This document shows positions 1-6,988 of a stretch of 10,490 bases of DNA, one piece after another. Every line of letters starts with the position of its first letter. Within the stretch, counting starts at the first letter, position 1. A program made the translations under genes and the position numbers. Location of the stretch: NCBI GenBank assembly GCA_022574115.1, contig JACZSS010000038.1, forward strand, positions 1 to 10,490, given 5' to 3'. Origin of the DNA: Candidatus Heimdallarchaeota archaeon. GTDB taxonomy: Archaea; Asgardarchaeota; Heimdallarchaeia; Heimdallarchaeales; Kariarchaeaceae. The notes below the pieces were generated by a model, which was given only the letters and a program-made list of their open reading frames with translations, was not told the origin of the DNA and ran no database searches.

Positions 1-1
1 A

Positions 2-349
2 GAAGATACATCGTTGCCTGTTGCAATGGACTTAATATTCTGTTCGCGAGTTATGCGTTCATTTGAAAATGTAATTGACGTCCTTCAAGAAGTCAAAAAA
101 TCCCTTTCGGTGAATGGATATTTCATTTTATTGGATTGGGATCGTTTAGGCATCAATAGTTATCTGAAATATTTTGAGAACGATGATTATTTGAAAACCA
201 TGACATTTGAAGATAAAATACGATTGCAACGTAATTTTTCAAAATATTCGTTGGAGGATTGGTTCATCCTTTTCAATCACGTGGGACTATCCATTGGACA
301 TTCATTTCAGCTAGATCCTGCTCACATTGTTGTGATTGCAAAAAAATGA
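2..349 (+). CDS. Class I SAM-dependent methyltransferase, C-terminal fragment
   Basis: The reading frame is open to the left edge, so the N-terminal part, including the SAM-binding glycine loop, lies outside the window and about 115 residues remain. The visible part fits the second half of a Rossmann-fold methyltransferase: a strand ending in an acidic residue (AMDLIFCSRVMRSF), a helix (VIDVLQEVKKSL), then the turn and strand NGYFILLDW, which corresponds to the usual LkpGG-x-hydrophobic strand late in the fold. The tail SLEDWFILFNHVGLSIGHSF followed by the strand HIVVIAKK matches the usual last helix and closing strands. The substrate cannot be read from this part. A run of seven T follows 7 bases after the stop. 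The family assignment is inferred from the fold pattern; the small-molecule or protein target is unknown. Confidence 0.72.
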   Translation, partial: EDTSLPVAMDLIFCSRVMRSFENVIDVLQEVKKSLSVNGYFILLDWDRLGINSYLKYFENDDYLKTMTFEDKIRLQRNFSKYSLEDWFILFNHVGLSIGHSFQLDPAHIVVIAKK

Positions 350-356
350 CAGCCGA

Positions 357-363
357 TTTTTTT
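357..363 (+). terminator. Oligo-T terminator after the methyltransferase
   Basis: Seven consecutive T lie 7 bases after the TGA at 347-349, with no clear hairpin before them. Archaeal RNA polymerase can terminate on T-runs alone, so this is a reasonable intrinsic terminator separating the methyltransferase from the membrane protein gene. Confidence 0.45.
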
Positions 364-405
364 GAATCCTAGAAGCCGACGAATTCAATATGGACTTATA
401 GTCAG

Positions 406-417
406 AATAAAATATTC
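406..417 (+). promoter_or_regulatory. TATA box for the membrane protein gene
   Basis: The stretch AATAAAATATTC is centred at about 411, 26 bases before the TTG at 437. That is the spacing expected if transcription starts at the first base of the start codon (leaderless mRNA). It supports TTG 437 as the start, because the frame is closed by TAA at 422-424 and holds no ATG near the N-terminus. Confidence 0.5.
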
Positions 418-436
418 TAGATAATTTATTCAGCTG

Positions 437-1135
437 TTGACGGAGACAACCGATCTTGAGACAAAAGTCGAATTAAGCCCAAAATTAAAGAAATCCTCCC
501 AAGAGGCTCTCCATCTTAATTTCTATTTGGTGACTCTCACGAGTTTTTTGCTCGCCTATCAGCTGTTTATTATTTTGTCTTCAAATCAAAACCGGTTGAT
601 AACATTTCTAGTGGATCTTGTTCCAGAGTATTATTTTGAGACATTTATAGTCATTTCCATGTTGATTTATACCAGATTAATTCTTTACGCACTTCCAATC
701 CTTCAAATTCGAAAGAAGACGTCAATGCGCTCAATAATCATTACCTCGCTAATTCTTACCCAACCGTATGTGATTGTATTTACCAACAACAGCTTTGATG
801 TCTACTTTGATCTGTTCGCAGCCGTCGATGAACGACAATTTGATTTAATGTTTTTCTGGCTGATCAAATCCGCAATTTACTTTTTTGGAATTGTGATCAT
901 AGTGGACTTATGTTATACAAAACAAGTATTTGAAGGGGATCCAGCCTTTCTCAAGTACTCAATTATGGTCAAGGAATTTTTCTTGCTTATAGCACTAATT
1001 CTGACACTTGTCTTTTTCCTTCAGAGTTTCTTTTCAGCATCAATTTCACTTCTGGAGTTCACACTACCGGTCAAAATTGCAATACTGGTTCTATACGCCT
1101 TTTCTACATTACCAAAAACTGAAACCGTAAAATAA
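437..1135 (+). CDS. Multi-pass membrane protein of unknown function
   Basis: This 232-residue protein is not recognised. It begins with a charged cytosolic-looking stretch of about 28 residues (TETTDLETKVELSPKLKK), then shows about six hydrophobic segments: roughly residues 29-49, 60-92 (perhaps one long or two short helices), 98-114, 137-157, 179-203 and 212-226. Lys/Arg clusters such as IRKKTSMR near residue 91 and the short basic tail favour a cytosolic C-terminus. No catalytic or transport motif is visible. The start is TTG at 437: an in-frame TAA lies at 422-424, the first in-frame ATG would remove the first membrane segment, and a TATA-like element sits 26 bases upstream. It ends 7 bases from the convergent UPF0173 hydrolase gene. 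Its role is unknown. Confidence 0.75.
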   Translation: MTETTDLETKVELSPKLKKSSQEALHLNFYLVTLTSFLLAYQLFIILSSNQNRLITFLVDLVPEYYFETFIVISMLIYTRLILYALPILQIRKKTSMRSIIITSLILTQPYVIVFTNNSFDVYFDLFAAVDERQFDLMFFWLIKSAIYFFGIVIIVDLCYTKQVFEGDPAFLKYSIMVKEFFLLIALILTLVFFLQSFFSASISLLEFTLPVKIAILVLYAFSTLPKTETVK

Positions 1136-1142
1136 TAGTTTA

Positions 1143-1883
1143 TTAAGAATAGAAGGACTTGTAACTTTGGGATTCGTCGACCGGACCGAATTCATGAGCA
1201 TCACCCGGATTTAGACCGATTACCTCAGTACCGGTTCCGTCCAATTTAGCTCGAATTTTATTTGGCGCATCATCACTTAAAGGTGGAAATGTGCCCCAAT
1301 GTATTGGCACGACATATTTTAGACCCATCATTTTTGCTGTATGTGCAACTCCTCTTGAACCCATGGTATAAAATCCTCCTGCTGAAAGTAATCCTATGTT
1401 GGGTGCATATAATTCTGAAATAACCTGCATTTCTGCAGTCACCCCGCTATCGCCACAATGGTAGAAAATATTTCCATCTGGAAATGCGATAACATAACCT
1501 GCTGCAGAACCCAAATATAGAACCGTTCCATCCTCATTACGACCTCCAGAATGACTTGAGGGTACGAGTGCTACTTTGATTCCTTCAAAATCATATACTC
1601 CTCCAAAATTAAAACCGCTAACATTTTCTACACCTTTACTTTCCAAGTACAAGCTCATTTCATAGATTACTGGAATTTGTGGGTTGAATTCTTTTGCTAA
1701 TTCGATTGCGTTTCCAAAATGATCGCTATGACCGTGTGTGATTAACATGAGATCTATTTTCTTAGGTTTGAAATCATCGCCTGGGAATTTCGGATTTTCA
1801 ATCCATGGGTCGACAATGATTACTTTCCCTTCATATTCTAATTGCACACATGCATGTCCAAGCCAGGTTATTTTGACTGTCAT
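1143..1883 (-). CDS. UPF0173 / UlaG-like metal-dependent hydrolase (MBL fold)
   Basis: This 246-residue protein has the full metallo-beta-lactamase-fold signature: an N-terminal strand TVKITWLGHACVQLEYEGK with His10, the HGHSDH motif at 50-55, His111 in PSSHSGG, Asp145 in HCGDSG, His181 in the GVAHTAK segment, and the closing metal-binding His195 in VPIHWGTFP. These residues should bind a dinuclear metal centre, and the length and order match the UPF0173 family of cytosolic hydrolases related to UlaG. The natural substrate of the family is not established. I start at ATG 1883 because family members begin right at this strand, and because a TATA box lies 26 bases upstream. The frame stays open for 35 more codons to an ATG at 1988, but that extension (asparagine- and serine-rich) does not look like part of the fold. 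Confidence 0.9.
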   Translation of the reverse strand: MTVKITWLGHACVQLEYEGKVIIVDPWIENPKFPGDDFKPKKIDLMLITHGHSDHFGNAIELAKEFNPQIPVIYEMSLYLESKGVENVSGFNFGGVYDFEGIKVALVPSSHSGGRNEDGTVLYLGSAAGYVIAFPDGNIFYHCGDSGVTAEMQVISELYAPNIGLLSAGGFYTMGSRGVAHTAKMMGLKYVVPIHWGTFPPLSDDAPNKIRAKLDGTGTEVIGLNPGDAHEFGPVDESQSYKSFYS

Positions 1884-1904
1884 TACATTTGGTAGCAATA
1901 CTTC

Positions 1905-1913
1905 AAATATAAA
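1905..1913 (-). promoter_or_regulatory. TATA box for the UPF0173 hydrolase gene
   Basis: On the minus strand TTTATATTT is centred at 1909, 26 bases before the ATG at 1883. The position implies a leaderless transcript and argues that the longer frame beginning at 1988 is not used, since the promoter would lie inside it. No Shine-Dalgarno sequence precedes the ATG. Confidence 0.55.
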
Positions 1914-2085
1914 TATATTGTGTGGAGAGGATAAAACAGATTTACTCTGAGAATTAATGTTTTTGGGTAATATATTTGATGGGTTCACTCTTGAAAATAC
2001 GTAACTGCGCTGGTTTGTTTATTTCATATCGTAATTTGCTAAATTTGGAGCATCAAGTTTGTATTTGGGGTCGCAAACGGATTCC

Positions 2086-4173
2086 TTAAGCGCGCTTCTT
2101 GATAAAATTGACTCCAAACGATGTCATGATAATAGTTATCAAAATTGTCAAAATGTGAATTGGTAAGCCTACTGGGTCGGCAATGGATGTTTCAAGTCCA
2201 TCTGTGGTTGATGTATCGTCATCAGATACAGTTACAGTCACCGTAGCTGGTCCTTCTTCTGATGTATCAGATGTGGTTACTGTATCAAAAGTAGTTACTG
2301 TATCAGATGTGGTTACTGTATCAGATGTAGTTACTGTATCAGATGTAGTTACTGTATCAGATGTGGTTACTGTATCAGATGTGGTTACTGTATCAGATGT
2401 GGTTACTGTATCAGATGTAGTTACTGTTTCACTCGTAGTACCACTTTCTACTTGTGTCATCAAATGCCATTGGGCTGAACTGATTCCTAACAAGACTGGA
2501 TCATAGCCACCGAGATCTTCATCGAATCCCCAGTGGCCTAGCGGGTAAAGAATAGGTAAAACCGGTTTGAATTTATACAATTCAGCTTGTAGGAGTTTAA
2601 CTTTTGCAGTACGTGCCGTGAAGTCAAGTTCTGCCAGGTAGTCTAAAATAAGCGGACCAATCATTGTTTGAACTTCATCTACATCGAAGTTGTAGAAGTT
2701 ACCGCCACTAGTAGTGTCATGTCTTCCAGTTTTATCATACAGACTTTGCGGATTGTAATCGACGCCCCATCCAAATCCTACGAATAAAATATCATAGCCC
2801 GCATCAGCGTACAATGGAACTAGTGATGTACCGGTTCCTGTCCAGCCAAAGGTTCTTGGAATAATTTGTGCCCAACCAGTAGAGACGTGTTCTGTGACCC
2901 CAATACCAATCTTGGGTAATTCAAGGACATATTTAGCAGACCATTCATTTCTAAGCGGATTTGTATTGGGTGATAAGACCGTGATCGAAAAGAAGAAGGT
3001 TTCATAAACACCATCAAAATCTGCATCTGTAAGTGTACTATAATCAAAACCGACAGCTTCCATTAGTAACTTTGCAGCATTAATATCGAAAGCTAACGGC
3101 ACAAATGTCTCATCCCATCCAATCGCCGCAGATGGCATTGGCGTAGCTGCAGGTTGTGCAAGACCATCCGAAATTTGATTGGAGGCGAATAGACGATCAA
3201 CGAGATGTGACATTGCAGTTCTAACCTTTAAGGCTGCTGCCCATGCATCAGTATCTGTAGCACCGCTCATACCAGGAAGCCCTTTACCAGTTCCATACAT
3301 TGGATGAAGGTGGTTTAGGGAAATTTCCTGATGAGCTAGCTCCCCGACAAACGCTTCAGTAATTCCACTGAAGAATGCAAGTTCATCTTGACCGGGCCTA
3401 TATTGTGCATCCATAACGTCAATTCTGCCTTCAACTAAGTTTGCAATTGCAGCTCCTTTTTCAGAAATTTTCTTGAAAACAATAGTGTCTATGTTGCCGG
3501 TAGCAGAACCATCGACCCAACCATAGTAATTATCATTCTTCACAACAGTAATTTCTTGGGCTGTTGCGTTAAAAGATGACGCTTTGTAAGGACCCGCTCC
3601 TACTGAGAAGGATAAATCTGGATTATCCCAGACACAATCTGCAGCTATTCCAACAGCACAAGAATCATACAGAGTACCAAAAGTCTCTTCGGGAATCAAA
3701 GGTGTGGATAAGAGAGAGAAAGGGAAAGGAGCGGTTTTGAGTAATGTAATTTCAACTGTGTCGATGTCAATTTGAACAACTGAGGAATTGTCCATGAAAC
3801 CGACAAATTGCCAATAAAAGTTGGTGTTGATAGCCGGAGACATAGCTACCTTAAAGCTAAAAACAACGTCAGCACTAGTTAGTGGAGCGCCATTTGAAAA
3901 GACCAAATTTTGTTTAAGATCTATGCTGAATGTTTTTTTATCAAGACTTATTGTTGGTAATGCTGTGGCCAAATCAGGAACCCAATTGCGATCTGCAGCA
4001 GTTGATCGTGCATAAAGACCATTGTTAACCGCAGATAGCCATTGTTTAGCTGCATATGAATTAGCAGTATATACTGAATACTCGCTAAAATCATACGGCA
4101 TTGCGTAAACAACTGTATTCAGAGTTTGATTTATCTCAATCGGCGATACGGCCAATTGCGTTGATGTCATCAA
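2086..4173 (-). CDS. ABC transporter solute-binding protein, family 5 (oligopeptide/nickel type), membrane-anchored
   Basis: This is an extracytoplasmic substrate-binding protein of the DppA/OppA/NikA family. Family features are the N-terminal VPDLATALPTIS (residues 65-76), then LKQNLVFSNGAPLTSADVVF, PLIPEETFG, GAGPYK at 193-198, a central ATPMPSAAIGWD, and the C-terminal lobe up to about residue 560. Two cysteines at 172 and 180 could form a disulphide. The domain is followed by a stalk of ten TTSDTV-like hexapeptides (about 575-635), an acidic Thr-rich linker, a membrane helix at about 670-688 and the basic tail KKRA, so the protein is anchored by its C-terminus and has no lipobox. The coordinates use TTG 4173 (ATG follows at 4170), but the hydrophobic signal-peptide core is encoded upstream of both, so the true start is earlier. 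No permease or ATPase gene adjoins it. The ligand is probably a peptide but cannot be read. Confidence 0.9.
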   Translation of the reverse strand: MMTSTQLAVSPIEINQTLNTVVYAMPYDFSEYSVYTANSYAAKQWLSAVNNGLYARSTAADRNWVPDLATALPTISLDKKTFSIDLKQNLVFSNGAPLTSADVVFSFKVAMSPAINTNFYWQFVGFMDNSSVVQIDIDTVEITLLKTAPFPFSLLSTPLIPEETFGTLYDSCAVGIAADCVWDNPDLSFSVGAGPYKASSFNATAQEITVVKNDNYYGWVDGSATGNIDTIVFKKISEKGAAIANLVEGRIDVMDAQYRPGQDELAFFSGITEAFVGELAHQEISLNHLHPMYGTGKGLPGMSGATDTDAWAAALKVRTAMSHLVDRLFASNQISDGLAQPAATPMPSAAIGWDETFVPLAFDINAAKLLMEAVGFDYSTLTDADFDGVYETFFFSITVLSPNTNPLRNEWSAKYVLELPKIGIGVTEHVSTGWAQIIPRTFGWTGTGTSLVPLYADAGYDILFVGFGWGVDYNPQSLYDKTGRHDTTSGGNFYNFDVDEVQTMIGPLILDYLAELDFTARTAKVKLLQAELYKFKPVLPILYPLGHWGFDEDLGGYDPVLLGISSAQWHLMTQVESGTTSETVTTSDTVTTSDTVTTSDTVTTSDTVTTSDTVTTSDTVTTSDTVTTFDTVTTSDTSEEGPATVTVTVSDDDTSTTDGLETSIADPVGLPIHILTILITIIMTSFGVNFIKKRA
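2270..2431. repeat. 18-bp tandem repeat, nine units, encoding the TTSDTV stalk
   Basis: Nine back-to-back 18-base units run from 2270 to 2431, with consensus GATGTRGTTACTGTATCA on the plus strand. The unit at 2288-2305 starts AAAGT instead of GATGT, giving TTFDTV, and the last unit has TTTCA. The other differences are a silent G/A change at the sixth base. On the minus strand each unit encodes one TTSDTV hexapeptide of the solute-binding protein's stalk, and partial units (TTSETV, TTSDTS) flank the array in the protein. Near-identical DNA, including synonymous positions, points to recent expansion by slippage or recombination. Such Thr/Ser-rich segments in archaeal surface proteins are usually O-glycosylated spacers; that role is inferred. 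Confidence 0.95.
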
Positions 4174-4215
4174 AAAGGTGATTAAGAAAATAAGGTAAAT
4201 TCCATTTTTAATAAT
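4174..4215 (-). other. Signal-peptide-coding extension of the solute-binding protein, without ATG/GTG/TTG start
   Basis: Upstream of TTG 4173 the same frame encodes IKNGIYLIFLITF, which joins LMTSTQLAVSP to make a typical signal peptide (basic end, about 13 hydrophobic residues, small residues at the cleavage region). The frame is open up to TGA at 4351-4353 but contains no ATG, GTG or TTG. One option is an ATT start at 4215, preceded by GGGAGTG (4228-4222) as a possible Shine-Dalgarno site. The other is ATG 4205 in a neighbouring frame, which would join the hydrophobic core if one T were missing from the short T-run just after it. The coding nature is well supported; the start is not resolved. 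Confidence 0.6.
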
Positions 4216-4365
4216 AGAAACACTCCCGTTTCGTAATCGTGAGCATATTTTGAGATTTATTAGAGTATTGCAAATATTTTGGATTATAGAAATTATTAAA
4301 TTTTTGAAGGGTATCGATGGTGGTATTAACCAATTTGCATATTTTACAGCTCAATCATCCTGATC

Positions 4366-4371
4366 AAAAAA
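4366..4371 (-). terminator. Oligo-T terminator after the GNAT-like gene
   Basis: On the minus strand six T (4371-4366) follow 3 bases after the stop codon of the GNAT-like gene at 4375. This suits an archaeal T-run terminator, and would separate that gene from the solute-binding protein gene, which reads in the same direction downstream. Confidence 0.4.
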
Positions 4372-4374
4372 TTA

Positions 4375-5187
4375 TCATTTCTTACGATTGATGAATTTGG
4401 CAATCCGAGTGATTTCTTCAAATCCTAGTGCCATATATCTCCTCATTTCACCAACGCTACATAATGCTGTTAATACTTTATAGTCTTGTTTACCTGCCTC
4501 AACAACCGATTTGTATGTAACTCCATCATCAACTCCCCAGGTTTTACGTTTTAATCTCATGAGAATGGCTTCATCAAAAATCATCGCAGAATGCTTTCCA
4601 GCAATAAGGGTTGAAGTGGCAGCTGGTTCACCATTAAGCCAACCAATGTATTTTGTAAACAGATCGGTTTTTGAAAAATCATAGAATGAATTAAACATCT
4701 CAAAATATGCTTGAACTTGGTTGCCCCTGAGGACATGCTTCACTGCTGCAATTTCCGTCCATTTATTTAGACGGTCAGAATTGGTGATTTTCTCAACGTA
4801 TAGGGAATTGGGCATACTTACTCGTACCAATTTGGCTATCTCGAGTCCCATTACCACACTATCTCCGATGTATCGATACTTTAACGGTAACAATCGTTCT
4901 TTGACCACATCAGTATCAAAGTCTGGGTGTAGCCAGATCTGGAAAAAGTGAGGTCCAAATTTTACAGCGTTTTTATCAACTATATCGATAACATCGACAT
5001 CTTTTGACTTCAACAAAATTGTATTGAGATTTTGATTATCTAATCCCGAGACGAAAAGACTGTATGTGTCATAATCATCAAATTTAACAGAATTTTTTGA
5101 ACTTGTGTGATGATTGAAGTACAACTCGATATTTTCAATTGTTGATTGCATTAAGCTTGAATCCTTCAGATTCGGGATTAATTGCAT
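4375..5187 (-). CDS. GNAT-like N-acetyltransferase with N-terminal subdomain and degenerate acetyl-CoA loop
   Basis: This 270-residue protein has the layout of two-part GNAT proteins. The first half (about 1-120) has the pattern YSLFVSGLDNQ...FFQIWLHPDFDTDVVKERLLPLKYRYIGD..VMGLEIAKL, as in family members whose first domain ends in a 'GM-x-hydrophobic' strand. The second half (about 178-265) is a GNAT core: YIGWLNGEPAATSTL, then a helix where the CoA pyrophosphate loop should be, VVEAGKQDYKVLTALCS and the terminal MRRYMALGFEEI. The usual R-x-x-G-x-G/A motif reads KRKTWGVDDG (213-222), so acetyl-CoA binding may be altered or lost. I start at ATG 5187 because GGAG lies 7 bases before it (5198-5195); ATG 5205 and GTG 5232 are longer alternatives. 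The gene is divergent from the HyuB gene. The acyl acceptor is unknown. Confidence 0.72.
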   Translation of the reverse strand: MQLIPNLKDSSLMQSTIENIELYFNHHTSSKNSVKFDDYDTYSLFVSGLDNQNLNTILLKSKDVDVIDIVDKNAVKFGPHFFQIWLHPDFDTDVVKERLLPLKYRYIGDSVVMGLEIAKLVRVSMPNSLYVEKITNSDRLNKWTEIAAVKHVLRGNQVQAYFEMFNSFYDFSKTDLFTKYIGWLNGEPAATSTLIAGKHSAMIFDEAILMRLKRKTWGVDDGVTYKSVVEAGKQDYKVLTALCSVGEMRRYMALGFEEITRIAKFINRKK

Positions 5188-5194
5188 GACCAAT

Positions 5195-5198
5195 CTCC
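5195..5198 (-). promoter_or_regulatory. Shine-Dalgarno site deciding the GNAT-like start
   Basis: On the minus strand GGAG ends 7 bases before ATG 5187, the best-spaced ribosome-binding site among the three candidate starts. A weak TATA-like TTATTTTTA (5214-5206) is centred about 23 bases upstream of the same ATG and would overlap the longer ATG at 5205, which also favours 5187. Confidence 0.45.
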
Positions 5199-5341
5199 GT
5201 TCCATTAAAAATAAGCAGTAGGTTTGAATCACGATTAATTTGAACGACTAAAATTGTTTATTCGAAAACTAACATAATTTGATTAGAATTAGTCCTCATT
5301 CAATTGTCTGTTCGGTCTCCTTAAATTGGTTTATCAGAAAA

Positions 5342-5346
5342 GTGAT
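5342..5346 (+). promoter_or_regulatory. Shine-Dalgarno site for the HyuB gene
   Basis: GTGAT is complementary to the tail of archaeal 16S rRNA (anti-site of GGAGGTGAT) and ends 7 bases before ATG 5354. It helps to choose this ATG over the longer frame that starts at TTG 5279. A TTTATC element near 5329 could be the matching weak TATA box. Confidence 0.4.
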
Positions 5347-5353
5347 TCGTCTA

Positions 5354-6988
5354 ATGTCAACCTCGATTGATGCTGTGAAACTATCACTTCTGTATCGACG
5401 ACTCCTAAGTATTTCTGAAGAAATGAGTTTGGTGTTAAGACGTACCGCCTATAGTCCAAACATCAAAGAAAGGGCTGATTTTTCCTGTGCAATATTTGAT
5501 CGATTTGGAAACCTGATTGCTCAAGCAGAGGCGATTCCCGTTCATTTGGGATCGATGCCTTTTGTTGCAAAACCGGTTATTCAATTATTTCCAGAATGGC
5601 AGGAAGGCGATGCTATTGTGACAAATTCACCAAGGTCTGAATTTGGAGGAACTCATTTACCAGATGTTACCCTTTTAGCTCCAGTGTTCGAAGGTAACCA
5701 TTTAAGGTATGTTGTCGCTAATCGAGCACATCATGCCGATATGGGGGGTAAAACTCCGGGTTCATTACCTGCAGATTCGACTGAAATATTTCAAGAAGGA
5801 CTCATAATTCCACCTGTTAGGCTATTTATCAAAGGTTTAGAAAATCAAGACATAATGAACTTCATACTCGAAAATGTCCGAACTCCAGACGAGAGACGAG
5901 GTGACCTTCGGGCTCAGTATTCATCACTCATGGTGGGCGTTCGACGGATCAAAGATTTGATGGCACAGAAAGAATTACAGCCAATCGAGTTGCTACAAAA
6001 GGAACTTCTTCGTAGGTCTGAAGTCGGGACTCGTGAGCGATTAATGTCCTTGGGAAAAGGTGAGGGATATTATGAAGATTTTCTAGATACCGACGGATTT
6101 GGCGGTGGTCCAGTAAAAATTACCTGCACAGTTACTCTGCCAGGAGATGGTTCGATTTGTTTTGATTTTTCTGGTTCAGACAAGCAACAGGCCGGTAATT
6201 GCAATGCACCTCTAAGTGTAACGACATCTGCTTGTTTTTACGTGGTTAGACTGCTGACAGGAAGTAGTATACCGACAAATTCAGGCTGTTTTGCTCCGAT
6301 CAAAATCATTGCCCCGGAAGATTCAGTTGTGAACCCTGAAAAGAATGCGGCAACATCTTCCGCGAATACCGAAACGAGTTCTAGGATCGTTGATGTTGTA
6401 ATGGGTGCCATTGCGAAAATTATCCCTTGGCCAAGTGCGAGTCAAGGTACCATGAACAATTTACTCATTGGTGGTATACATTTAGGCAAAGCATGGAGTA
6501 TTTACGAGACTATTGGAGGAGGGACAGGTGCAGGTCCCGACAACCATGGTACATCAGGAATTCAGAGCCATATGACTAATACTGAAAACACACCTATAGA
6601 AGCCTTGGAACTTGCGTATCCCCTTCGAGTAAGAGAGTATTCAATTCGACAAGAGAGTGGTGGACAGGGTGATTTTGACGGGGGAAATGGGATAGTTCGT
6701 GAAATTGAGCTCCTCGATACAGCTACAATCACTTTACAGTCCGAACGAAGAGAGTTTGCCCCTTACGGTCAAGGAGCGGGTACAGATGGGTTAAAAGGAA
6801 GAAATTCTGTTTTCTATGCCAACCCAAACCGTCGATTAAAAGAAGCGAATTCGCGGAAAATAATAAGCAGTTATAAATACAAAAATAAAGAATACCTAGT
6901 TGTAAAATCCAAAGTTTCACTCATAAACCTTGAAAAAGGTTCTCGCATCCGAATTGAAACTCCTGGTGGTGGTGCATATTCTCAATGA
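5354..6988 (+). CDS. hyuB: Hydantoinase B / oxoprolinase-type subunit (HyuB family)
   Basis: This 544-residue protein is a full-length member of the hydantoinase B/oxoprolinase family, whose members work with an ATP-using HyuA subunit to open hydantoin or 5-oxoproline rings, or act in related acetone-type carboxylases. Family blocks are present in order: ADFSCAIFDRFGNLIAQAEAIPVHLGSMP (41-69), GGTHLPDVT (98-106) with metal-ligand candidates His101 and Asp104, ANRAHHADMGG (122-132) with His126, His127 and Asp129, NVRTPDERRGDL (174-185), the glycine-rich GGGTGAGPDNHG, GGQGDFDGGNG, and the C-terminal TPGGGAY. The start ATG 5354 matches the family N-terminus (DAVKLSLLYRRLLSISEEM). The stop overlaps the next start (ATGA, 6985-6988), so the two are translated together. 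No HyuA gene lies in the window, so the exact reaction is open; 5-oxoprolinase or N-methylhydantoinase activity is only a family-level inference. Confidence 0.92.
   Translation: MSTSIDAVKLSLLYRRLLSISEEMSLVLRRTAYSPNIKERADFSCAIFDRFGNLIAQAEAIPVHLGSMPFVAKPVIQLFPEWQEGDAIVTNSPRSEFGGTHLPDVTLLAPVFEGNHLRYVVANRAHHADMGGKTPGSLPADSTEIFQEGLIIPPVRLFIKGLENQDIMNFILENVRTPDERRGDLRAQYSSLMVGVRRIKDLMAQKELQPIELLQKELLRRSEVGTRERLMSLGKGEGYYEDFLDTDGFGGGPVKITCTVTLPGDGSICFDFSGSDKQQAGNCNAPLSVTTSACFYVVRLLTGSSIPTNSGCFAPIKIIAPEDSVVNPEKNAATSSANTETSSRIVDVVMGAIAKIIPWPSASQGTMNNLLIGGIHLGKAWSIYETIGGGTGAGPDNHGTSGIQSHMTNTENTPIEALELAYPLRVREYSIRQESGGQGDFDGGNGIVREIELLDTATITLQSERREFAPYGQGAGTDGLKGRNSVFYANPNRRLKEANSRKIISSYKYKNKEYLVVKSKVSLINLEKGSRIRIETPGGGAYSQ

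Noticed and set aside
1884..1988. 35-codon N-terminal extension of the UPF0173 hydrolase
   Set aside because: Family members begin at the TVKITWLGH strand, the extension is low-complexity, and a TATA box lies within it 26 bases before ATG 1883.
2270..2431. CRISPR array
   Set aside because: The 18-base units are directly adjacent without spacers and encode a protein repeat in frame.
2183..2506. Plus-strand open frame rich in DVVTVS repeats
   Set aside because: It is the antisense reading of the 18-bp repeat in the solute-binding protein; the open frame follows from the repeat codons and it has no promoter or ribosome site.
2820..3047. Minus-strand 75-codon frame
   Set aside because: It lies fully inside the solute-binding protein gene in another frame and resembles no protein.
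5279..5353. 25-codon N-terminal extension of HyuB from TTG 5279
   Set aside because: The residues before Met at 5354 do not fit the family, and GTGAT is well placed before ATG 5354.
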